The notes under the pieces were generated by a model, which saw only the letters and a program-made list of their open reading frames with translations, was not told the origin of the DNA and ran no database searches. Of a stretch of DNA of 19,839 nucleotides, positions 1 through 6,511 are shown in pieces; positions within the stretch are counted from its first letter, which is position 1, and each line of letters opens with the position of its first letter. This stretch comes from Bdellovibrionaceae bacterium UBA2351 (lineage in GTDB: Bacteria; Bdellovibrionota; Bdellovibrionia; Bdellovibrionales; Bdellovibrionaceae): the NCBI GenBank assembly GCA_002344565.1, contig DDTZ01000149.1, positions 1 through 19,839 on the forward strand, read 5' to 3'. The translations under genes were made by a program, and so were the position numbers.

Positions 1-171
1 TTTATACGCCGTTTTAGATTTAGCGCTGTAACTTTCTGATGTCGTATTACCGCCAACTTGAACTACCGATGCTTCCGATTCATTCGACCAAGCTTTAACT
101 TGCTCTTGAGCAAACACATTTGCCGAAATTAAAATCGCAGCCGAACCCACTACTAATGACAACATTTTCAT
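1..171 (-). CDS. DUF481-like outer-membrane protein, N-terminal 57 residues (cut by window edge)
   Basis: An open frame runs from an ATG at 171 off the left edge of the window, so only the first 57 codons are visible. The start is well supported: a GAGGAG ribosome binding site lies about 8 bases upstream, and a promoter-like pair sits further up at 197-225. The protein begins with a typical signal peptide (MKMLSLVVGSAAILISANVFA, cut probably before QEQ). After it comes a W-x-x-E-x-E-x-S segment, then GGNT, then an alternating polar/aromatic stretch. This matches my recollection of the start of DUF481 (YdiY-like) proteins, which are predicted outer-membrane beta-barrels of unclear role. The signal peptide is seen directly; the family call rests on a short segment and is tentative. 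Confidence 0.6.
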   Translation of the reverse strand, partial: MKMLSLVVGSAAILISANVFAQEQVKAWSNESEASVVQVGGNTTSESYSAKSKTAYK

Positions 172-196
172 AACTTTATCTCCTCAGATGCAAATT

Positions 197-225
197 TTTG
201 TAGGTCATCTGCAAATAAAAGTCAA
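197..225 (-). promoter_or_regulatory. Probable sigma-70 type promoter of the DUF481-like gene
   Basis: Reading the minus strand, TTGACT (225-220) is followed after exactly 17 bases by TACAAA (202-197). The first hexamer matches the consensus at 5 of 6 positions, the second at 4 of 6. Transcription would start near 190, giving a leader of about 20 bases that holds the GAGGAG site. A 6-base inverted repeat, CAGATG (185-190) with CATCTG (206-211), brackets the -10 element and could be a protein-binding site or chance. Confidence 0.55.
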
Positions 226-239
226 AAAAATGCAATATG

Positions 240-1358
240 TTATTGGATCACAATACCCGAAATTTCCTGAGAAACAAATTTAGTACCTTTTCCTGATTTA
301 AACGAGTCAGAGAATACGCGTGGTTTTCCGGCAGAAATCGTTTTTTCTGGAAACTCGCTTTTTAACTCGCTTAACTCGCACTGCGGTTGCACCAAACACT
401 CTTCAATCGCGCGAATATCGTCCCAAATATTTTGCGGATCATACATTTTCACGACCTCATTTGCTTTTCCTGAATACACCCAGTGCTGCCCTAATCTTCC
501 AAACAGAATGTCTTTAATATTCACATCTTTTTTTCCGCCAATTAAAATTTCCGACACGGGCTGATGCCGAGACCATTTCTTTTCAAACGCCGGCACAAAA
601 TCACCAATAGCGCGAATTAATCCAACCGCATACGGCGCACAACCACCGCCGACATCAGCGGCAGGATCTTTTTTTCTTAAAATATAACTATCATAGGGAT
701 CTATGACATTAGTGAAATACAATATTTCAGTCGTTTTCCGTTTTTTCAACTCTTCGGAAGGGGTCGATTTTGGAAAGTGGAACGACTCATAGAAATCGAC
801 CATATCTTTTAAACTCTGACATTGTTCTGCACCAATAGAAAATGAAATATACTTGGGTTTAGCCGTGGCCGTTTTTCCAGATGCCTCTTTATATTTTTGA
901 CCTTTGTAATGAACCAGTCGTTTATAATTTTCTTGCCCCGAAATAATATGTCCATCACCGTATTTATGAAATAACAATCCGACACCGATTTTCTTTTTAA
1001 AAACCAGATCGTAATCTTCAGCGGCGTTGTCTTGGCCAGATAGCGATGTCCAGCGGTCGTAAGCGACGCCGGTGGGCAAAACACACTGAATGTGAGCGAT
1101 CGTGTGACCCATGGTCGACATGTAATGGGTATCAATTGTTCCAGTTTCATTGAAGTCAGACACATAGTCCGTTGCTGGCGTTAATACTTGACGGGCTTTT
1201 TTAGTAGCCTCAATTTTCAAGAATGAGTGAATCAACGATTTTGGGCTTTTCCAATCGAGTTTCATCGTTGGCGGGTATACATAAACCGTTAACTCACTAC
1301 CCTGTGCTGAGCCAAAAAAAACACCACTTAAAATAAAAATAATTTGCATCCATTTCAT
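240..1358 (-). CDS. Secreted protein of unknown function, possibly papain-fold-like
   Basis: A 372-residue protein I do not recognise with confidence. It begins with a short signal peptide (MKWMQIIFILSGVFFGSAQG), so it is probably periplasmic or exported. An AGG-type ribosome binding site (GAAAGG) lies rather far upstream, about 14 bases, so the start at 1358 or at Met4 is open. Two blocks look functional: GHTIAHIQC at residues 84-92 (His85, His89, Cys92), and GGGCAPYAVGLIRAIG at 237-252 (Cys240). A His block followed much later by a Cys at the start of a helix is the order seen in circularly permuted papain-like families (YiiX, LRAT and DUF4105 types), but this is a pattern guess. Cys180, Cys322 and Cys328 may form disulfides. 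It ends 68 bases before the DUF481-like gene on the same strand; that gene has its own promoter, so they are probably separate units. Confidence 0.8.
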   Translation of the reverse strand: MKWMQIIFILSGVFFGSAQGSELTVYVYPPTMKLDWKSPKSLIHSFLKIEATKKARQVLTPATDYVSDFNETGTIDTHYMSTMGHTIAHIQCVLPTGVAYDRWTSLSGQDNAAEDYDLVFKKKIGVGLLFHKYGDGHIISGQENYKRLVHYKGQKYKEASGKTATAKPKYISFSIGAEQCQSLKDMVDFYESFHFPKSTPSEELKKRKTTEILYFTNVIDPYDSYILRKKDPAADVGGGCAPYAVGLIRAIGDFVPAFEKKWSRHQPVSEILIGGKKDVNIKDILFGRLGQHWVYSGKANEVVKMYDPQNIWDDIRAIEECLVQPQCELSELKSEFPEKTISAGKPRVFSDSFKSGKGTKFVSQEISGIVIQ

Positions 1359-1587
1359 GCATCCAAACTATCGCCTTTCACTGCATAGCTAAACCGTCGT
1401 TATCTATACTGAATTTTTTTCCCGATAGAGCAATTATGCTAGTTAGAACCACCCCATTTCTCCCTGCGAAGTTTTCACTCTAAAATAGTCATTGCTTTTA
1501 GGTTGATTGCCTTGTACCTACGGGGCCTTATATCGACTAATTACACTAATTAGACACTATACCTTTTGGACACCTTTAGGAGGATCT
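1359..1587. other. Divergent intergenic region between the unknown secreted protein and the PHB-depolymerase-like gene
   Basis: These 229 bases separate two genes read away from each other. On the plus side the strongest signal is the AGGAGG at 1578-1583, four bases before the ATG at 1588. A TATACC at 1558-1563 could be a -10 element, without a convincing -35. I see no RNA gene here. An open frame extends upstream from 1588 to 1507, but it lacks a ribosome binding site and would bury the signal peptide, so the region is best taken as non-coding. Confidence 0.5.
1537..1553. promoter_or_regulatory. Dyad CTAATTA-CAC-TAATTAG, candidate operator
   Basis: A perfect 7-base inverted repeat with a 3-base spacer lies just upstream of a possible -10 element (TATACC, 1558-1563) of the PHB-depolymerase-like gene. 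Its length and position suit the binding site of a dimeric repressor or activator. Being AT-rich it could also occur by chance, and no regulator gene is next to it. Confidence 0.35.
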
Positions 1588-2595
1588 ATGAATATTAAAA
1601 CACTGGGACTAGTATTGGTTCTTTTCTGTTCAGGCTTAGTAAATGCTCAACAACGAGTTAATAAATTAACTCCACTAAGTGTAAACCCAGGTTTAATAAC
1701 AGTTTCAGGTATCTCGGCTGGCGGTTTCATGGCTGTCCAAATGCACGTAGCCCTATCAACTGTATTTAAAGGTTCGGCGTCGGTTGCTGGCGGTATTTTT
1801 TGGTGCGCTCAAGGCAATGCTCTTCAAGCGCAAATGACCTGCATGAGAAACCCAGGCATGCTGAACACAGCGACATTCTTACAAAAAGCAAAAAATGAAG
1901 AAGCCGCTGGTAAAATCGAGAAGCTAGAAAACCTAAAAAACTCTCGCGTTTATATCTATGCTGGCAAAAACGATTCTATCGTAGCACCAGGCAACAGCGA
2001 TAAGCTTTATGAATTCTATTCGAAGTTAACTTCAACTAAAAATATCAAATACAAAAACGACGTTCCATCTGGTCATGGCTGGATCACTAACCGCTTTGGT
2101 GGTTCGTGTGGCTCTCAAGCCTCTCCTTGGATGTCTAATTGCAACTACGACATGGCGGGCGATATCCTAACTCACATGTACGGTCCATTGTTGCCGCCAA
2201 TCAAAACGTCTACGGAAATGAAGAAACAGCTTTTTGCTTTCGACCAAAGCGAATTCCAAACGGGTAATTCGTCATTGTACCAAACAGGTTATGTGTATGT
2301 TCCAAAGGCTTGCCAATCTACTCGTAGTGGCTGCCGACTTCATGTTAACTTCCACGGATGCCAAATGGGCCCTAACTACATTCAAGACCAATACGTAACT
2401 AACAACGGTCTTAACGAGTGGGCAGAAACAAACAACATCGTCGTTCTTTACCCTCAAGCGACGAGTTCTGGCTTCACTAACCCTTATGGCTGCTGGGACT
2501 GGTTCGGATACACAGGCGCTGATTATGTAAATAAAAACGGACCACAAGTGATCGCGATCCAAAAAATGGTTTACCGCCTACTCGGCAAATTCTAA
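1588..2595 (+). CDS. Secreted polyhydroxybutyrate depolymerase-type esterase
   Basis: This 335-residue protein resembles short-chain-length PHA depolymerases with a type 2 catalytic domain (Esterase_phd-related alpha/beta hydrolases), which cut poly(3-hydroxybutyrate) or related esters. A signal peptide ends near residue 20 (GLVNA, then QQRV). The nucleophile motif GISAGG gives Ser43. The probable acid is Asp129 in AGKNDSIV and the base His163 in SGHGW. A second signature, HGC at 256-258 and a YPQ...YGCWDWFGY stretch near residue 300, is typical of the family and likely helps shape the oxyanion hole. Several cysteines fit disulfides in an exported enzyme. The start at 1588 is set by AGGAGG four bases upstream and by the signal peptide. 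The gene stands alone, with a terminator at 2640-2669. In a predator it could digest prey storage granules, but substrate and location beyond the inner membrane are inferred. Confidence 0.9.
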   Translation: MNIKTLGLVLVLFCSGLVNAQQRVNKLTPLSVNPGLITVSGISAGGFMAVQMHVALSTVFKGSASVAGGIFWCAQGNALQAQMTCMRNPGMLNTATFLQKAKNEEAAGKIEKLENLKNSRVYIYAGKNDSIVAPGNSDKLYEFYSKLTSTKNIKYKNDVPSGHGWITNRFGGSCGSQASPWMSNCNYDMAGDILTHMYGPLLPPIKTSTEMKKQLFAFDQSEFQTGNSSLYQTGYVYVPKACQSTRSGCRLHVNFHGCQMGPNYIQDQYVTNNGLNEWAETNNIVVLYPQATSSGFTNPYGCWDWFGYTGADYVNKNGPQVIAIQKMVYRLLGKF

Positions 2596-2639
2596 TTCGA
2601 TTTTAGTTTAAAAATTTAAAGCTAAATTAAAAAATCACT

Positions 2640-2669
2640 AAAGACCTGCGAAACATCGCGGGTCTTTTT
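2640..2669 (+). terminator. Rho-independent terminator of the PHB-depolymerase-like gene
   Basis: An 11-base stem (2640-2650 with 2657-2667, one G-T wobble) closes a 6-base loop AAACAT and runs into a T-rich tail. It begins 44 bases after the stop codon. The gene facing it ends at 2687 on the minus strand, so the hairpin may also help stop transcription from that side, though its minus-strand tail is poorer. Confidence 0.85.
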
Positions 2670-2686
2670 ATTTGTAGATTCGGCGA

Positions 2687-3823
2687 CTATTTATTTCTAG
2701 AACTAAAATCTGTTGAGCTTAGTTTTTTGAGATAGTCTTCGATCTGAACAGCCAAATTAATCTCTGTATTTGCGTCCAGAATTCTTGGAAACGTTTGAAA
2801 GAACTCAGCTCCTGCGCCAACCGAAATTAATCGATACCCTAGAGGAAACATAGAAATGCCTTGGCGCTTAACTGTTACGACATATTCGCCATCTTTAGGC
2901 ACGGCAAATTGGACAAAGTTTGCTTGCAATGACATATCGGAAATACCGATTAGATTGCCACCCCTGTCGCGTATTTCAACCGTGAAGTTTGTTGGAACCA
3001 GCATACCTAAGCCCGTTGCCATCACGCCCGCATCAGGCACTACCAAAACGGAAACCATTTTTTCTCGATCGCTTTTTGAGCGATACGAGTGGGTCCCTTC
3101 ATAAGCCGACATGGACGCATCAACTAAGTAGCTATTTTCCAAGCTGCCGTCCTTACTACGACGTTGAGCTTCTTTGCTCGTGTATTTTTCGACAATTTCA
3201 AACTCACGAGTTCCATCAGCCCAACCAATGTGTACTGATTTAATTATCTTACCATTATAATAGTAATTACCGCGCTCATCCGGTCCTTTTAAACCAACCG
3301 TTTGCAAAGCACCCATTAAGCCTAACGCACCTAATGGCCCCAACGGCCCTAATATTCCGCGCGTTCCTAATATTGAGTACGCTCCTTCACCCCAATCTTT
3401 TGCTAATGGACCTAGATCACCAAGAGAACCCCATTTACTTAGAGGCCCCACATTAGCTGCTAATTTTTTCGAAGATGCCGTCCACGTATTTGAACGAACA
3501 AACTTAGTCCACCAAGACGATGGGTTCCAAGTATTGTCACCGATTGGACCTAACTCACCTACTGGTCCCCATGGACCAAGGGGTCCACGTATACTCAAAA
3601 TTTCGGAAAGAGCCGCACGGGTCGACCAAAATCTATCGATACCTTTCCTAGGTGCATTTCCACGATCCACAAACGAAAGCAAATCACGAGTATTAATTAA
3701 ATATTTTATTTCCGTTAGCGCCGGTCTGTAAAACTGCTTACAGGCTAAATGGCTTGCGAATGAAAATTCACCAACAAGTAGAAGTATATAAAGTAGAGCT
3801 GTTTTGAAAATAGAGTTTTTCAT
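2687..3823 (-). CDS. Secreted protein with Gly-Pro-Leu triplets and a beta-rich C-terminal domain
   Basis: A 378-residue exported protein without a function I can name. A signal peptide covers about residues 1-23 (hydrophobic TALLYILLLVGEFSFA). The middle holds three blocks with glycine at every third position, mostly G-P-L, G-P-W, G-P-V or G-A-L: residues 80-95, 126-140 and 153-180. The triplets recall collagen-like repeats, but the third position is hydrophobic rather than Pro/Lys/Glu, and the runs are short, so a true triple helix is unlikely. The part after residue 255 reads as alternating beta strands (FTVEIRDRGGNLIGISDM, QFAVPKDGEYVVTVKR), like the pre-peptidase C-terminal (PPC) beta-sandwiches of secreted proteins; that resemblance is tentative. 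There is no clear ribosome binding site before the ATG at 3823, which fits the predicted near-leaderless promoter at 3834-3862. Confidence 0.85.
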   Translation of the reverse strand: MKNSIFKTALLYILLLVGEFSFASHLACKQFYRPALTEIKYLINTRDLLSFVDRGNAPRKGIDRFWSTRAALSEILSIRGPLGPWGPVGELGPIGDNTWNPSSWWTKFVRSNTWTASSKKLAANVGPLSKWGSLGDLGPLAKDWGEGAYSILGTRGILGPLGPLGALGLMGALQTVGLKGPDERGNYYYNGKIIKSVHIGWADGTREFEIVEKYTSKEAQRRSKDGSLENSYLVDASMSAYEGTHSYRSKSDREKMVSVLVVPDAGVMATGLGMLVPTNFTVEIRDRGGNLIGISDMSLQANFVQFAVPKDGEYVVTVKRQGISMFPLGYRLISVGAGAEFFQTFPRILDANTEINLAVQIEDYLKKLSSTDFSSRNK

Positions 3824-3833
3824 TCAGTTGCTG

Positions 3834-3862
3834 ACTATAGGGGAAGCTAAATTTGTTTTCCA
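3834..3862 (-). promoter_or_regulatory. Possible promoter giving a nearly leaderless mRNA
   Basis: On the minus strand TGGAAA (3862-3857), a 17-base spacer and TATAGT (3839-3834) precede the ATG at 3823 by only ten bases. Transcription would start about 3 to 5 bases before the ATG. This agrees with the absence of a ribosome binding site, but the -35 element is weak (4 of 6). Confidence 0.4.
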
Positions 3863-3888
3863 CTGTAGAGATTTAGACAATGTGACAA

Positions 3889-3926
3889 AAATTGCCCCCC
3901 CCTCGTTTTGAGGGGGGGGGCAATTT
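3889..3926. repeat. Long hairpin with facing runs of 8 C and 9 G
   Basis: The left arm (3889-3904) reads AAATTG, eight C, TC; the right arm (3910-3926) reads GA, nine G, CAATTT; the loop is GTTTT. All positions pair except one extra G. Seen from the minus strand it is followed by a short T run and so looks like a terminator, yet no minus-strand gene ends before it. It lies about 27 bases upstream of the predicted -35 of the Gly-Pro-Leu gene. The 8/9 inequality suggests slippage of the run. Confidence 0.8.
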
Positions 3927-3952
3927 CAGTCGTCCATCCGTGGTCGCCTGAA

Positions 3953-3958
3953 TATAAT
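3953..3958 (+). promoter_or_regulatory. Consensus -10 element (TATAAT), candidate promoter for the degenerate HD-GYP gene
   Basis: A perfect TATAAT is present, but the bases 16 to 18 upstream (around TCGTCC) do not resemble a -35 hexamer. It could need an activator or could be chance in AT-rich sequence. Confidence 0.3.
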
Positions 3959-4061
3959 CATTCCGTTTAACTTCTCAATTTGGAACCAAAATAGCGAGGC
4001 TCAAGAAATCTTAACCCTATATAAAAACGGGGTTTATTACAGATCATGCCGAACCACAGAC

Positions 4062-4077
4062 TTAGAACACGTTCTAA
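4062..4077. promoter_or_regulatory. Dyad TTAGAAC-AC-GTTCTAA
   Basis: A perfect 7-base inverted repeat with a 2-base spacer sits 75 bases before the ATG at 4152. It might be an operator. The core GAAC-N2-GTTC resembles, but does not match, the Gram-positive SOS box, which has a 4-base spacer. Confidence 0.3.
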
Positions 4078-4151
4078 AGGTTTCTTAAGTGGAAGCAGCC
4101 ATATCAACACCCTATTCTGAAAAGGAAGCAAGAAACAGAAAGGACAACGAT

Positions 4152-5480
4152 ATGGCTCCGACAAACTTTTTACTGATTTCAACCAATGAAAATATTATCA
4201 AACGCTGCCAGGATTTGAGCCAAGAAGCAGGCTATTCTTTCTGCCATATCTCTGAAAGTCGAGCGATCTCGAACTTCGCAGATATCGTCCTTTTATCAAC
4301 GGAAATATATAAAAGTGAAAATGATTTAGTTTCTGATATCAAGCGACTTAAACAAAAAACTCCAGAATCCTTTCTCATTGTTTCCATTTCCCCGAAACTC
4401 AACCAATCGATTCCTACTACGCTTAAAAAAGCAGGCGCGGACTGCATCTTTTTGGACTCTGATTTATTAAATTCAAGTAAGCTAGAATTCATCTCATTCC
4501 AAAAAATAAAAAGCTCTCATATTGTGATAAAGCCGAGCGAACTCAGAGCAGGCTCATCCATTAATTGTTTTGTCTATCATGCCATGCCGATGAATCAAAA
4601 ATTTCTTCCGATCTTGTGGCCAAATGAAGCCATCACTGAATACCGAATGGAAAAATTCGCCAAAGTTCGTAACCTCTATATTCAAAGAAAAGACCTACAA
4701 ATATTCCAAAACTATAGAGGTCGATATGAACCGTTCTCTATTAAGAATGCACGAATGGAGTTTTTATCCCTAATGACTCACTACTACGATTTAATCATGT
4801 ACTTCTGCGATCACAGCGAAAGTTCAAATTTCAAAAAAGGTGCAGAACTCATGCACCTTTGCCAAAACAGCGCTAGGAATTTAGTAGATACGTTAAAATT
4901 CGTAGACAATGTTTGGCCGATTTTTCATCATGCGCCCATCGGAGACTATGGATCGGTGGAACGAAGTCCTGTGATTGCTACGTTCTCTGCACATCTGAGT
5001 CTACAAAGCAAAATGGGCGACCCGACCCATACGTTGATGGCAGCTTTACTGGCCGATCTAGGTATGTTGTTTTTAGGACCGGACCTCGCCGGTAAAATTA
5101 AACAACGACTAGATCTGAATCTTTTAAATCGACTCGAAGCGGACGAATATAAAAAGCATCCTTCGATGAGCCTCGTCGCCTTGCTTTCACGCAAAATAGA
5201 GGTACCTGAGACTGTTCGCCAAATTATCTTAAAAACCCACGAACGCGTAGATATGAATGGCTTCCCCTACAAACCAAACCCGGAATCCATTCCGCTGGAA
5301 TCAATGTTGATTCAATATAGTGAACTATCAATCAACGATCGCCTATACGGTTCAGATCGCAAACAAAACGTTCAGAAGCATGATAGCTTGGAAAACTCGA
5401 ATATATTTAGTATTTTCTTTTTGGTCGAACTGCAAAAGCATTTGCGGATCAGCGACGGGGGCTTAGGATTCGACGTTTAG
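4152..5480 (+). CDS. Receiver-like plus degenerate HD-GYP domain protein
   Basis: A 442-residue cytoplasmic protein. The N-terminal ~110 residues resemble a response-regulator receiver fold (FADIVLLSTE at 42-51, then FLIVSIS, then an AGADCIF turn), but the phospho-acceptor Asp is not evident, so it is a pseudo-receiver at best. The C-terminal half (about 240-442) follows HD-GYP phosphodiesterases, which cut or sense cyclic di-GMP: His281, then ALLADLGM where HD would be (Ala301-Asp302), His336-Pro337, then KTHERVDMNGFP in place of HHE..GxGYP. The first metal-binding His and one of the HH pair are lost, so catalysis is doubtful and a sensing role is possible. The ATG at 4152 has AGAAAGGA seven bases upstream; a GTG at 4089 gives 21 more residues but has no ribosome binding site. 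No two-component or cyclic di-GMP gene lies beside it. Confidence 0.75.
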   Translation: MAPTNFLLISTNENIIKRCQDLSQEAGYSFCHISESRAISNFADIVLLSTEIYKSENDLVSDIKRLKQKTPESFLIVSISPKLNQSIPTTLKKAGADCIFLDSDLLNSSKLEFISFQKIKSSHIVIKPSELRAGSSINCFVYHAMPMNQKFLPILWPNEAITEYRMEKFAKVRNLYIQRKDLQIFQNYRGRYEPFSIKNARMEFLSLMTHYYDLIMYFCDHSESSNFKKGAELMHLCQNSARNLVDTLKFVDNVWPIFHHAPIGDYGSVERSPVIATFSAHLSLQSKMGDPTHTLMAALLADLGMLFLGPDLAGKIKQRLDLNLLNRLEADEYKKHPSMSLVALLSRKIEVPETVRQIILKTHERVDMNGFPYKPNPESIPLESMLIQYSELSINDRLYGSDRKQNVQKHDSLENSNIFSIFFLVELQKHLRISDGGLGFDV

Positions 5481-5624
5481 CTATCCTAGACCAATCTCAA
5501 AACGAGACCTCCCGAGACCCAATTGGGAACCGACAATTGTCAGCCCTATCTAAATGTTAGACACGGTTTTACCTCCATAAGATGAAATATCGGCATTCTG
5601 GACAACCAAATCCTGTCCACGACC

Positions 5625-5652
5625 TTGGCCCTACCGTTGCAATATGTATAAA
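5625..5652 (+). promoter_or_regulatory. Weak candidate promoter for the murein amidase gene
   Basis: TTGGCC (5625-5630) and TATAAA (5647-5652) are separated by 16 bases. Transcription from here would place the C runs and the hairpin at 5665-5700 in the leader. Another AT-rich -10-like box, TAAAAT (5737-5742), lies nearer the gene without a good -35. Confidence 0.3.
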
Positions 5653-5664
5653 GCAACCCCCCCA

Positions 5665-5700
5665 TGGCGGCCAGGTCCCCCCCCCCAAACCTGGTCGCTA
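5665..5700 (+). repeat. Hairpin with a 10 C loop
   Basis: A stem of 10 bases (GCGGCCAGGT at 5667-5676 with ACCTGGTCGC at 5689-5698, one G-T wobble), extendable by two more pairs, encloses a loop of ten C and two A. A pyrimidine-rich stretch, ACCTTTTCTCTCTCTTT, follows. It could be an imperfect terminator for the gene before it, or a leader element for the amidase gene. A further 7 C run lies just upstream, so the minus strand has two long G runs close together. Confidence 0.7.
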
Positions 5701-5758
5701 ACCTTTTCTCTCTCTTTATGGACTTCTCAAAAAAATTAAAATAAACGAAAATAAAAAG

Positions 5759-6511
5759 ATGCGATTTAGTCTTTTTTTTCTTTCGCTTCTGTTTACGTCA
5801 TCGGCTTGGTGTTTAACTGTTGTACTTGACCCTGGCCATGGTGGCTTTGACAAAGGTGCTGTCTATGGTTCGGCTCAAGAATCAAAAATTGTTTTGCTCT
5901 TAGGACAAAAAGTAAAAGAGCTTTTAGAGCAGGAAAAAATCGAAGTTACACTGACGCGCTCTAAAGACGAATTCATAAGTTTAAAACAACGTGTGCAGAT
6001 TTCGAAAAAACATGAAGGCGACTTGTTTGTTAGCCTTCATGCCAACGCATCCACAGATCGTCGCGCGTACGGTCTTGAGTTTTTTCTAACGCCCAATCGT
6101 CGTGCGAATAGTTTTAGTTCGGTTAACCATATCGGCAACGATTCTGCCAATGTGGCGCCCCCGCCCGATGATTCCATTGAACTATCCAAAACAAAAGACG
6201 TTTCGAAAATCTTGCGCGACATTAAGCTCAATATTCAGTCACAAAAGAGTTTGAAATTAACACGCACACTGCAAAATGATTTGCCTGGAAATATCAAACA
6301 GGCACCGTTCTATGTCCTAACTCAAACTCAAATGCCAAGTGTTTTGATTGAAGTTGGGTTCCTAAGTCACCCCAAAGATAATAAAAAGCTTCTGAATGAT
6401 GAATACAGAAATGATCTGGCTTTAAAAATAGCAGACTCAATAAAACGCTACACCCGCGCGACTTATCCTTCAGCAAATTTGCTTGACGAAAATGCACCGA
6501 CTCCGAGATAG
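5759..6511 (+). CDS. Secreted N-acetylmuramoyl-L-alanine amidase (Amidase_3 family)
   Basis: A 250-residue zinc enzyme that cuts the bond between N-acetylmuramic acid and L-alanine in peptidoglycan. A signal peptide (MRFSLFFLSLLFTSSAWCL) sends it to the periplasm. The family motifs are all present: DPGHGG with His27, Glu41 as second zinc ligand, SLHAN with His94, and IEVGFLSHP with catalytic Glu198. It has only the catalytic domain, without the AMIN targeting domain of AmiC or LysM repeats. A Cys at position 18 is inside the signal peptide, but the residues before it do not make a convincing lipobox. The segment at about 110-175 is an insertion with a PPPDD stretch, like the regulatory helix region seen in AmiB/AmiC enzymes. 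The ribosome binding site is poor. The stop codon sits in a hairpin with the rph start site, so the two are probably coupled. It may act in division or in digestion of prey wall. Confidence 0.92.
   Translation: MRFSLFFLSLLFTSSAWCLTVVLDPGHGGFDKGAVYGSAQESKIVLLLGQKVKELLEQEKIEVTLTRSKDEFISLKQRVQISKKHEGDLFVSLHANASTDRRAYGLEFFLTPNRRANSFSSVNHIGNDSANVAPPPDDSIELSKTKDVSKILRDIKLNIQSQKSLKLTRTLQNDLPGNIKQAPFYVLTQTQMPSVLIEVGFLSHPKDNKKLLNDEYRNDLALKIADSIKRYTRATYPSANLLDENAPTPR

Larger units (their letters stand above)
3824..4151. other. Divergent 328-base intergenic region with a G/C-run hairpin and a dyad
   Basis: This gap separates the Gly-Pro-Leu protein (minus) from the degenerate HD-GYP gene (plus). It holds, from left to right, the near-leaderless promoter, a long hairpin built on runs of C and G (3889-3926), a perfect TATAAT at 3953-3958 without a good -35, a TATATAAAA at 4018-4026, and a 16-base dyad at 4062-4077. 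No RNA gene or convincing extra protein was seen. If transcription starts near 3965 the HD-GYP gene would have a leader of almost 190 bases. Confidence 0.5.
5481..5758. other. 278-base intergenic region with serial small palindromes and C runs
   Basis: Between the degenerate HD-GYP gene and the murein amidase. It contains CCCAATTGGG (5518-5527), GACAATTGTC (5532-5541) and TCTAA-ATG-TTAGA (5549-5561) in close order, a 7 C run (5657-5663), and a hairpin with a 10 C loop (5665-5700). I found no tRNA and no protein-like frame. A structured leader or a small RNA is possible but not shown. Confidence 0.45.

Noticed and set aside
80..3700. Collagen-like protein for the Gly-Pro-Leu gene
   Set aside because: The triplet runs are short and hold large hydrophobic residues in the third position, not the make-up of a stable triple helix.
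4062..4077. SOS (LexA) box before the degenerate HD-GYP gene
   Set aside because: The GAAC and GTTC halves are two bases apart instead of four, so it does not match the known box; kept only as an unexplained dyad.
4089..4151. GTG start giving 21 extra residues to the degenerate HD-GYP protein
   Set aside because: The extra residues are polar and unlike a receiver start, and there is no binding site, whereas the ATG at 4152 has AGAAAGGA at a good distance.
3967..4182. 71-codon frame on the minus strand in the divergent gap
   Set aside because: No ribosome binding site or recognisable motif, and it overlaps the start of the degenerate HD-GYP gene on the other strand.
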